Assembly: GCA_000991805.1 (NCBI GenBank)
Contig: LBSF01000013.1
Span: 2,551 to 13,409, forward strand
DNA: 10,859 nt
Source of the DNA: a candidate division WS6 bacterium GW2011_GWC2_36_7
GTDB taxonomy: Bacteria; Patescibacteriota; Dojkabacteria; SC72
Direction of reading: 5' to 3'
Positions 1 to 5,118 of the stretch are shown one piece after another. The notes under the pieces were generated by a model. It was not told the origin of the DNA, did not search any database, and saw nothing but the letters and a program-made list of their open reading frames with translations. Position 1 is the stretch's first letter. Each line of letters starts with the position of its first letter. The translations under genes and the position numbers were made by a program.

Positions 1-509
1 GCAAGTGTCCCAGCTATTTTCTTTTGTAATTTCTCCCCACTTACTTTTTTATGAGATTTTTTGTATTTTCTTAATATTTCTTTTTCATAATCTATAATGA
101 TTGGTTTAAATGTTCTTGCATAGATACCAGGTGCAAATTTAGATAGATGTCCATATTGGGTTATTCTTCCTCCTTTAACACCACATACTTTTTCAGGATG
201 GAATATTTGAATGAAATATCCAAGTCCATTTCCTTGTGGTAGGCCTTTGTAAAGCATCAATGTTTTGTCTTCGTTCAATGTTGGATATCTATGATAGCTG
301 GCTACCAAGTATCCACTGGCACTTGCATATACTGGCGTTCCCCATTTACATGCATAGTCTATTCCTTTGTGGAAGTAGTGTCCTCTTACACTTAGTTCCT
401 GCTTTGAATAGAGGAAGCCCTCCGTTATGCGGTAATCAGACTTAATGGGGTATTTTAAGTATTTGGTATTTTTAATATTTGGCTCGTATCTTTGTTTTAT
501 TGTAGCCAT
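1..509 (-). CDS. M23-family (LytM-like) zinc metallopeptidase, partial
   Basis: Reading inward from ATG at 509, 169 codons run open to the left edge. An in-frame TGA lies just upstream of the ATG, so this is the first possible start. M23 enzymes cut peptide cross-links in peptidoglycan using zinc. Visible signatures are HKGID (H47, D51: the HxxxD zinc motif), GTPVYASASGYL (57-68, the usual strand after it) and YGHLS (119-123, H121 matching the catalytic His). The final HxH motif would lie beyond the edge. About 30 lysine-rich residues sit between YGHLS and the VSGEKLQ stretch, longer than in many M23 domains. No signal peptide is visible: the N-terminus is basic and polar. It is divergent from the NYN gene at 601. 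Family assignment is firm; the cellular target is inferred. Confidence 0.9.
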   Translation of the reverse strand, partial: MATIKQRYEPNIKNTKYLKYPIKSDYRITEGFLYSKQELSVRGHYFHKGIDYACKWGTPVYASASGYLVASYHRYPTLNEDKTLMLYKGLPQGNGLGYFIQIFHPEKVCGVKGGRITQYGHLSKFAPGIYARTFKPIIIDYEKEILRKYKKSHKKVSGEKLQKKIAGTL

Positions 510-514
510 ATATC

Positions 515-520
515 ATTATA
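515..520 (-). promoter_or_regulatory. -10 box (TATAAT) of the M23 peptidase gene
   Basis: A perfect TATAAT on the minus strand lies 5 nt before the ATG at 509. Transcription would begin at or next to the start codon, predicting a leaderless mRNA. No Shine-Dalgarno sequence precedes the ATG, which agrees. No good -35 is seen at 16-18 bp. Confidence 0.5.
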
Positions 521-600
521 TCACTATCTAAGGCTTATTTTTATTTCATCAAAATTTAATTTCTATTTTGTACCATATATATTTATTTAAGAAATATATT

Positions 601-1116
601 ATGAAAAAGAAAGAAATAGTTTATGCGTTTATAGATAGCCAAAATCTTAATTTGGGTTTAGGAAATGATGTTTTTAAAAACGGGAAATTAAAATACAAGG
701 GCTGGAAGCTAGACTTCAGAAGATTGAGGGTGTATCTAAAGGAGAAATACAAGGTAGAGAAATGCTTTCTATTCATTGGTAATATCCCTGGGAATAGGCA
801 TTTGTATAAATATCTAAAAGATTCGGGTTATATATTAATTTTCAAACCAACACTTAGAATAGGAAAAGAAAAGATTAAAGGAAATGTAGATGCAGAGTTA
901 GTGCTCCATACGATGATTGAGATAAAGAATTTTCAAAAAGCCATAATAATATCGGGTGATGGTGATTTCTATTGTCTTGTTAAATATCTTAAAGAAAAGG
1001 GGAAGCTAGGATATCTTTTAATACCAAATAATTTTGCATATTCAAGTTTATATTCAGTATTTAAAGAAGATATTAGATTCTTAAATGATTTGAATAATAA
1101 ACTTGGAAGAAAGTAA
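601..1116 (+). CDS. NYN-domain (PIN-like, LabA/DUF88-type) putative ribonuclease
   Basis: The 171-residue protein has the order of acidic motifs typical of NYN domains, the PIN-like fold found in bacterial LabA/DUF88 proteins and eukaryotic RNases. They are FIDSQN near the N-terminus (D12, N15), NVDAEL in the middle (D97) and SGDGDF late (D120, D122), followed by a LVKYLKEKGK helix. Such proteins are expected to be metal-dependent ribonucleases. A second conserved Asp normally six residues after D97 is His103 here, so activity may be altered. I chose ATG 601 rather than an in-frame TTG at 568 because FIDSQN then sits at the normal distance from the start. The gene is divergent from the M23 peptidase and precedes an unknown gene on the same strand. 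Substrate is unknown. Confidence 0.8.
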   Translation: MKKKEIVYAFIDSQNLNLGLGNDVFKNGKLKYKGWKLDFRRLRVYLKEKYKVEKCFLFIGNIPGNRHLYKYLKDSGYILIFKPTLRIGKEKIKGNVDAELVLHTMIEIKNFQKAIIISGDGDFYCLVKYLKEKGKLGYLLIPNNFAYSSLYSVFKEDIRFLNDLNNKLGRK

Positions 1117-1122
1117 AAAAAT

Positions 1123-1164
1123 GGGAGTGTTGCTTGCAGTACGAAATCTGCAACCTTCCCTCCC
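1123..1164 (+). other. Imperfect GC-rich inverted repeat (hairpin) after the NYN gene
   Basis: Two 17-nt arms (1123-1139 and 1148-1164) flank an 8-nt loop. Outer GGGAG/CTCCC and inner TTGCAG/CTGCAA pair perfectly, with four mismatched positions between. It starts 6 nt after the NYN stop codon. No T-tract follows on the plus strand, so it is not a standard intrinsic terminator. It may cap the 3' end of the NYN transcript. Its GC content is clearly above the surroundings. Confidence 0.4.
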
Positions 1165-1230
1165 TCGTGATATGTTATTATCTCATTTGCATATATTTAG
1201 GTCAATGAGAGTTCATATATATTTCTATGA

Positions 1231-1236
1231 TATACT
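1231..1236 (+). promoter_or_regulatory. -10 box (TATACT) before the unknown gene at 1243
   Basis: TATACT (5 of 6 to consensus) ends 6 nt before ATG 1243, again predicting an mRNA that begins at or beside the start codon. No convincing -35 is seen at the matching distance. Confidence 0.35.
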
Positions 1237-1242
1237 TAAAAT

Positions 1243-1719
1243 ATGTATTGGGAACTACCTAAAGACGAACATTGTGTATATGAAGCTCTTTCTGCAATTG
1301 CAGATGAAAGGATTACTCTCAATGAGAATAGAGATGGTGCCAAATGCATTTCTACCTCTAAAGGGAAATTCTATACTATCTCCTACGATTCTCAAACCAA
1401 ATCAATTATGAGCAATGATAATATGGCATATTACAATAGCCGTATTAGCTATCCAATAATCGCATTTTTAATGTTATGGGGAGAGATAGAATATGGAGAT
1501 TGGATTTTAAATGACCTAAAGGGAATATATTGGAAACAGATAAATCAGAAGTTTAAAAATGATTTTATGAAAGCTGTTGATTTTGTATTGGTTGATTTAG
1601 ATAAACAAGGCAAAGATATTGAATTGATTAAGAAAGAAATAGAGAGAATATATAAACAGGTGCGTAATTTAAAATTAGAGATGCTTGGTGAAAAGACATT
1701 TCCACCTCAAGCGTATTAA
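1243..1719 (+). CDS. Hypothetical protein, 158 aa
   Basis: I do not recognise this protein. The first half (about residues 1-70) is mixed and polar, and has KGKFYTISYD that looks like beta strands. The middle has a hydrophobic stretch YPIIAFLMLWGEIEYGDWIL (about 69-88), too interrupted by charges to be a clear membrane span. The second half is helical and charged, with a likely coiled coil around KDIELIKKEIERIYKQVRNL. There is no signal peptide. It has a possible private -10 box. Its TAA is 2 nt before the start of the UDG-like gene, so the two are almost certainly cotranscribed and may work together. Function cannot be assigned. Confidence 0.65.
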   Translation: MYWELPKDEHCVYEALSAIADERITLNENRDGAKCISTSKGKFYTISYDSQTKSIMSNDNMAYYNSRISYPIIAFLMLWGEIEYGDWILNDLKGIYWKQINQKFKNDFMKAVDFVLVDLDKQGKDIELIKKEIERIYKQVRNLKLEMLGEKTFPPQAY

Positions 1720-1721
1720 CT

Positions 1722-2354
1722 ATGTTAGATGAAAGTATTTTAAACGATTTTAACAAACTTCAAAATATACATGGTGAACCTACCTTAGATTCCATAATCA
1801 GTGGTGGTCAATATATAAACCCCGATATATGCTTCATCTTCATGAACCCCACTGGCCGTAATATTGCTGCTGAGAAATTATGGACATCAATTAAATCTCC
1901 TTGGTTAGGTACAAAGAATGTATGGAATATATTTTTCAAATTAAATATGTTAGATGAAGAGATATATATAGAGATATTAAAAAGAAAACCAATGGAATGG
2001 GACTATGATTTTGCAAATAGGGTGTATGAGGATATTACTAATAGAGGGATATATATAACCAATTTGGCGAAATGTACGCAATTAGATGCTAGACCATTAC
2101 CTAACAAGGTGTTTAAAGAATATTTAGATCTGTTATTTAAAGAATTAGATATGGTTAAACCTAAGAAGATTGTTACATTTGGAAATCAAGTGAGTAGTAT
2201 ATTCTTAGATACAAATATATCTGTATCTAAGGATAGGAAGAAGATATTTATGAAAAATAATATTCCTACATTGCCTGTATATTATCCTGTGGGTCAGGGT
2301 AGAAGGAATATGGATTTAGCGGTAGAGGATATTGAGTGGTTTATGAATAATTAG
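1722..2354 (+). CDS. Uracil-DNA glycosylase superfamily-like protein
   Basis: The 210-residue protein has the layout of the UDG superfamily, whose members excise damaged bases such as uracil from DNA. DICFIFMNPTGRN (35-47) matches motif 1 of the GxNPG type, with N42 as the candidate water-activating residue. IYITNLAKC (110-118) matches the next core strand. PKKIVTFGNQV (147-157) matches the strand before the late motif. LPVYYPVGQGRR (184-195) occupies the place of the usual HPSxxR loop, but with Tyr188 where His is expected. The core spacing fits the fold; the changed motif makes substrate or even activity uncertain. It starts 2 nt after the unknown gene. Its TAG interleaves with the TAA of the convergent regulator gene (sequence TTAG), leaving no room for a terminator. 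Confidence 0.65.
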   Translation: MLDESILNDFNKLQNIHGEPTLDSIISGGQYINPDICFIFMNPTGRNIAAEKLWTSIKSPWLGTKNVWNIFFKLNMLDEEIYIEILKRKPMEWDYDFANRVYEDITNRGIYITNLAKCTQLDARPLPNKVFKEYLDLLFKELDMVKPKKIVTFGNQVSSIFLDTNISVSKDRKKIFMKNNIPTLPVYYPVGQGRRNMDLAVEDIEWFMNN

Positions 2355-3010
2355 AGAACATAATTAGAAATCTGAGAATATTCAGAATAGATTTCCCATT
2401 CCTTTCTTAGAATACACATATCAATTTCTTTCCACCTATTATCTAACTTTTCTATCTCTTCGATACTTAGTAACTTCATATTGGGTTGTAAATTTCCAAG
2501 CTGTTTCAATTTAACATTGTAAACAACAAAGGCATCACTAAATATTAGCTTTCCTTCCGTGTTCGTTACATCCTTCATATGCAAAGATTCGAAAACAGGT
2601 GGCTCATATGTAAAACCAGTTCCTAATTCTTCATTTAAAATTCTTTCAAATTCATTTTGTAATTTCGCATTGTGATATGGTCTCCCATTAGGAAGATTAA
2701 AATATGGTTCTTTAGCATTATCATGACTCTTGAAAATGTATTTCCCATCATATTCACATATAAACCCTACGACCAAAGGTTTTGGTATTAACTCTGACAA
2801 ATTATTAATATCAAATTCTTGAGTCTTCTTTATTCCATCAAATGTAACTGTATATACATCTCCAACCTTTGAGATTAATCCCAAGCTTTGTAATTGTTTA
2901 AGGTGGAATACTACATTATCGTCCGAATCAAATCCTTCAGTCAAAGTTGAATATTTCTGATTATTTTCTTTTATTAATCTTTTGATTAATAGCTTTTGTA
3001 TTGTATGCAT
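2351..3010 (-). CDS. Transcriptional regulator: N-terminal winged helix plus C-terminal pseudo-Nudix domain
   Basis: Residues 1-65 form a winged helix: helices around 3-14 and 31-43, then LGLISKVGDVYTVTFDG, the usual wing of ArsR/MarR-like folds. Residues about 76-215 form a Nudix domain. Its box (109-131) keeps exact GX5EX7REUXEEXGU spacing, G109, R123, E127, E128 and G130. However, the Glu at +6 is Ala115 and the Glu of RE is Ile124. Reduced or absent hydrolysis is likely, as in Nudix-based sensors. NrtR repressors join the same domains in the opposite order and respond to ADP-ribose; a nucleotide-diphosphate ligand here is inference. ATG 3010 lies 5 nt after a TATAAT. A perfect inverted repeat lies between it and the divergent VOC operon, so autoregulation is likely. 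The 3' end overlaps the UDG-like gene. Confidence 0.75.
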   Translation of the reverse strand: MHTIQKLLIKRLIKENNQKYSTLTEGFDSDDNVVFHLKQLQSLGLISKVGDVYTVTFDGIKKTQEFDINNLSELIPKPLVVGFICEYDGKYIFKSHDNAKEPYFNLPNGRPYHNAKLQNEFERILNEELGTGFTYEPPVFESLHMKDVTNTEGKLIFSDAFVVYNVKLKQLGNLQPNMKLLSIEEIEKLDNRWKEIDMCILRKEWEIYSEYSQISNYVL

Positions 3011-3015
3011 GGTTA

Positions 3016-3021
3016 ATTATA
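3016..3021 (-). promoter_or_regulatory. -10 box (TATAAT) of the regulator gene
   Basis: A perfect TATAAT on the minus strand sits 5 nt before ATG 3010, the same arrangement as at the M23 gene, predicting a leaderless transcript. The region where a -35 would fall (3039-3044) lies inside the inverted repeat at 3027-3046, so a bound protein would block RNA polymerase. Confidence 0.55.
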
Positions 3022-3026
3022 CATTT

Positions 3027-3046
3027 TAGTGTACAGAACTACACTA
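3027..3046. promoter_or_regulatory. Candidate operator: perfect 7+6+7 inverted repeat
   Basis: TAGTGTA, six bases, then TACACTA. The arms are perfect and include G/C bases, unlike random AT palindromes. The size suits a dimeric winged-helix repressor. It lies in the 91-bp divergent region between the regulator and the VOC-VOC-Nudix genes, next to the regulator's -10 box. It also lies upstream of a plus-strand TGTAAT (3055-3060) that could serve the VOC operon. Binding by the neighbouring regulator is inferred. Confidence 0.5.
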
Positions 3047-3101
3047 GAGAGATTTGTAATTGCAAGAGATAATTACAATATTAATTTTAATTATTAAGGT
3101 T

Positions 3102-3472
3102 ATGAAAATAGAAAAACTTTTTGCAATTTGTTTGCTTGTTGATAGTTATGAGAAATCTCTTAATTTCTATACTAATGTCTTAGGTTTTAAGGTTAATTCA
3201 AAAGATGGGGTATTTACAGATTTCAAATTAGGAGAAACTAGTTTAGCTATATTTCAAAAGATGGAGCAGAGGGTATGTTTCCAAAGAAATATATGAAGGT
3301 AGGTGGGAGTGCGGTTATAGCTTTCCAGGTTTCTAATTTAGAAAAGTTTTGCAAGAGTATTGAGGAAAAGAACGTAACGATATTCGAAGGACCAAAAACT
3401 ACTGAATGGGGACAAAGGGTTGCATATATACAAGATCCAGATTCTAATATTATTGAGATATCTGAGAGCTAA
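3102..3472 (+). pseudogene. VOC-superfamily (glyoxalase/bleomycin-resistance fold) protein, frameshifted
   Basis: Two overlapping frames together encode one VOC protein. ATG 3102, with AAGG 6 nt upstream, gives MKIEKLFAICLLVDSYEKSL and NFYTNVLGFKV, the classic first module. This frame degenerates after FQK at 3258. The other frame continues with KDGAEGMFPKKYM and ends with AYIQDPDSNIIEISES, the classic VOC C-terminus with the metal-ligand Glu. Adding one A to the A-run at 3256-3259 restores a 123-residue protein, the same length as the next gene. VOC proteins include glyoxalases, thiol transferases and drug-binding resistance proteins; the usual first-strand His is absent, so the reaction is unknown. 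The break may be a sequencing error in a homopolymer or a true mutation. First gene of the operon divergent from the regulator. Confidence 0.8.
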
Positions 3473-3481
3473 GAGTAAAAT

Positions 3482-3507
3482 TGAATATATAATCTAATAT
3501 ATATTCA
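3482..3507. repeat. Perfect 10-bp inverted repeat with 6-nt spacer before the second VOC gene
   Basis: TGAATATATA, six bases (ATCTAA), then its exact complement, ending one base before ATG 3509. A perfect TATAAT (3488-3493) lies inside it. It could be an operator over an internal promoter, or an RNA hairpin covering the translation start. Being almost all A/T, chance is more likely than for the 3027 repeat. Confidence 0.4.
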
Positions 3508-3508
3508 T

Positions 3509-3880
3509 ATGTATAACAGCATCTCTGCAATATTAATATGGTCTGAAGATTACAAAAAATTAGCAGACTGGTACCAAGAGAAGTTTGGTTTTGAAACTAT
3601 TGAAGAATTAAATCATCCAGATGATACAGGTAGAGCATTAAGAGTAGGTACTTCGTATCTATGGATTGGTAGACATTCAGAGGTACATGGTAAGAACCAG
3701 GATCCATTTAGAATCATGTTTAATATTGCTGTTGATTCAGTAGAGACAAGTTTTAAAGATTTACAAAGTAAGGGTGTTCGTTTCATTGCTGAACCATTTA
3801 AAGCTCCGTTATCTGAGAAATACTTTGCAACTATGGAAGATCTTGATGGTAACACAGTGCAATTAATAGGACAAAAATAA
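3509..3880 (+). CDS. VOC-superfamily (glyoxalase-fold) protein
   Basis: The 123-residue, two-module VOC protein begins with ISAILIWSEDYKKLADWYQEKFGFE, the usual strand and helix with the FYxxxLGF-like signature. The second module starts at FRIMFNIAVDSVETSFKDLQSKG, and the protein closes with MEDLDGNTVQLIG, the standard D-x-DGN ending. The first-strand His and the C-terminal Glu used as metal ligands in many VOC enzymes are not present (Gln replaces Glu). It may bind a ligand without metal catalysis, as drug-sequestering family members do. It follows the frameshifted VOC gene after 36 nt containing a perfect inverted repeat, and precedes the Nudix gene by 3 nt. Substrate unknown. Confidence 0.85.
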   Translation: MYNSISAILIWSEDYKKLADWYQEKFGFETIEELNHPDDTGRALRVGTSYLWIGRHSEVHGKNQDPFRIMFNIAVDSVETSFKDLQSKGVRFIAEPFKAPLSEKYFATMEDLDGNTVQLIGQK

Positions 3881-3883
3881 CAG

Positions 3884-4459
3884 ATGGATTCTAATCAGAA
3901 GCTAAGAGAGGAACTCCAGAAATATAAACCATATAATGCTCAAGAAGTTAAGGATAAGGAAGTAATGCTTAAATATTTTGAAGTGTTTGACGATGTATTA
4001 ACAAGGAATAACGAAATAGCACACTTTTCCAGCTCTGCTTTTGTTTTAAATAAAGAAAGAAACAAGATACTACTGGTTTTTCATAATATTCTGAATTCTT
4101 GGAATTTTGAAGGTGGTCGTGCCGATGGAGATGCCGATTTGCTTGGTGTTGCAATTAAGGAAGTTAAAGAAGAAACGGGTTTAAAAAACGTTATTCCGTT
4201 AACAAAAGATTTCTTTACGATAAATATCTTGCCTGTATCTCAACATACGAGAAAAGGGAGAGAAGTCTCCGCACATCTACACCTCAATGTAGCATACGTC
4301 TTTGAGGCTGACGAGAAAGAACCCATACAGATAAATGAGGATGAGAATAGTGGTGTTAAATGGGTTGATATTAAAGATTTCTTAGAGATCACAAATAACT
4401 CTCGTACCTACGCAAAGGGATTAGCAAAAATGAAAGACGAAGAATTTCTGCCTAAGTAA
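3884..4459 (+). CDS. Nudix hydrolase
   Basis: The 191-residue protein carries a Nudix box at 78-100 (GGRADGDADLL followed by KEVKEETGL). E93, E96 and E97 supply the usual Mg-binding acids; Lys92 replaces the common Arg. The GG-x-ADG-x-x-DLL form is shared by a Nudix subgroup typically given as GGHADG. Nudix enzymes hydrolyse nucleoside diphosphates linked to another group, such as ADP-ribose or damaged NTPs; the substrate here cannot be read from sequence. An N-terminal helical extension (1-45) precedes the domain. It starts 3 nt after the second VOC gene, so it is cotranscribed. Its 3' end lies 9 nt from the convergent NYN gene. An active enzyme paired with a divergent degenerate-Nudix regulator suggests a shared ligand. 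Confidence 0.88.
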   Translation: MDSNQKLREELQKYKPYNAQEVKDKEVMLKYFEVFDDVLTRNNEIAHFSSSAFVLNKERNKILLVFHNILNSWNFEGGRADGDADLLGVAIKEVKEETGLKNVIPLTKDFFTINILPVSQHTRKGREVSAHLHLNVAYVFEADEKEPIQINEDENSGVKWVDIKDFLEITNNSRTYAKGLAKMKDEEFLPK

Positions 4460-4468
4460 GCTATATAG

Positions 4469-5002
4469 TCAAAACAAATAAAATTCGTCTAGATCTCTTC
4501 TTGATAATAAGACATAATCAGAGCAGATATTAATTAATGCTCTACTTGGTTTGTGCTTGAAACCAACATATGTAACTTGTTTTCCAAGTTTCTGTACCTG
4601 TTTAATGGCAGGTATAAGGTCTGTGTCTGATGAAATTAAAATTATTCTATCAATCCTGTTTTCGTAACTATTGATTAGCATATCAACAGCTATCTGTATG
4701 TCGACACCCTTCTCATGCATAACCCCATTACTCTCTAGCAAATATCCCAGAGAATACTTAATATTTTGTGATGAAAGATATTTAAAAAGTTTTTGTTGCT
4801 TGGCATGCAACTTTCTTGTATGAAAATCTGTTTTAGTTCTTACAGCACCAATATAGTAGATGGTCGAAATATTTTTGTGTTTGGCTGCAATATGTGTTGT
4901 GAACTTTTGGAAATTGAAATTCAGTTGATTATCTAAACCGAGATCTTTCAGCTTAAAGTAGAAATTGCTTTCATCAATTAGAATTACGGATGTTTGGGGC
5001 AT
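4469..5002 (-). CDS. NYN-domain (LabA/DUF88-like) putative ribonuclease
   Basis: The 177-residue protein has complete NYN acidic motifs: VILIDESN (D10, N13), KGVDIQIAVD (D101, D107) and ISSDTDLIPAI (D126, D128), then a GKQVTYVGF strand. These residues bind metal in PIN-like nucleases. It belongs to the same family as the 601 gene but is clearly divergent, and it keeps the Asp that the other has changed to His, so it is the better candidate for an active enzyme. I chose ATG 5002. A TTG at 5053 would add 17 residues, but it overlaps the -10 region of a strong promoter, and that stretch encodes a hairpin instead. It ends in TGA 9 nt from the Nudix gene, showing TGA is a stop here. RNA target unknown. 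Confidence 0.8.
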   Translation of the reverse strand: MPQTSVILIDESNFYFKLKDLGLDNQLNFNFQKFTTHIAAKHKNISTIYYIGAVRTKTDFHTRKLHAKQQKLFKYLSSQNIKYSLGYLLESNGVMHEKGVDIQIAVDMLINSYENRIDRIILISSDTDLIPAIKQVQKLGKQVTYVGFKHKPSRALINICSDYVLLSRRDLDEFYLF

Positions 5003-5011
5003 AAGAAAATT

Positions 5012-5041
5012 GCCTACAAACAACCATGGGTTCTTGTAGGC
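5012..5041 (-). promoter_or_regulatory. 5'-leader hairpin before the second NYN gene (possible attenuator)
   Basis: Perfect 8-bp arms GCCTACAA (5012-5019) and TTGTAGGC (5034-5041) enclose an inner 4-bp AACC/GGTT stem with a three-base loop. On the minus strand the stem is followed by AATTTTCTT and then ATG 5002. It could be a 5' stabilising hairpin, an attenuator, or the gatA terminator reused as a leader; the U-run is short. Confidence 0.5.
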
Positions 5042-5053
5042 GGGTTCACTCAA

Positions 5054-5082
5054 ATTATATCAACAAGGGTATTCCTTGTAAA
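5054..5082 (-). promoter_or_regulatory. Sigma-70-type promoter of the second NYN gene
   Basis: -35 TTTACA (5082-5077, 5 of 6), exactly 17 bp spacer, -10 TATAAT (5059-5054, perfect), on the minus strand. Predicted transcription start is near 5047, giving a leader of about 45 nt that contains the 5012-5041 hairpin. This is the best complete promoter in the window. Confidence 0.7.
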
Positions 5083-5118
5083 TATATTTATACCATCTAA
5101 ATATGAAATTTCTTTGAA

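Noticed and set aside
1103..1411. ORF overlapping the end of the first NYN gene and the unknown gene
   Set aside because: It is a frame shadow: it covers the GC-rich hairpin, has no family features, and the overlapping 1243-1719 frame has better coding character and couples with the next gene.
3055..3101. Plus-strand promoter for the VOC operon (TGTAAT 3055-3060 or TACAAT 3074-3079)
   Set aside because: Both have acceptable -10 matches but no -35 of quality at the right spacing; I could not choose between them, so neither is listed as a feature.
5012..5041. Integron attC site; GCCTACAA/TTGTAGGC looks superficially like attC ends
   Set aside because: The required GTTRRRY/RYYYAAC core is not present (an A-C order change), there is no array of similar sites, and gene orientations are mixed.
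4469..5059. Use of TGA as glycine (recoded CPR lineages)
   Set aside because: TGA ends the second NYN gene just after its complete domain and 9 nt from the convergent gene, so TGA acts as a stop.
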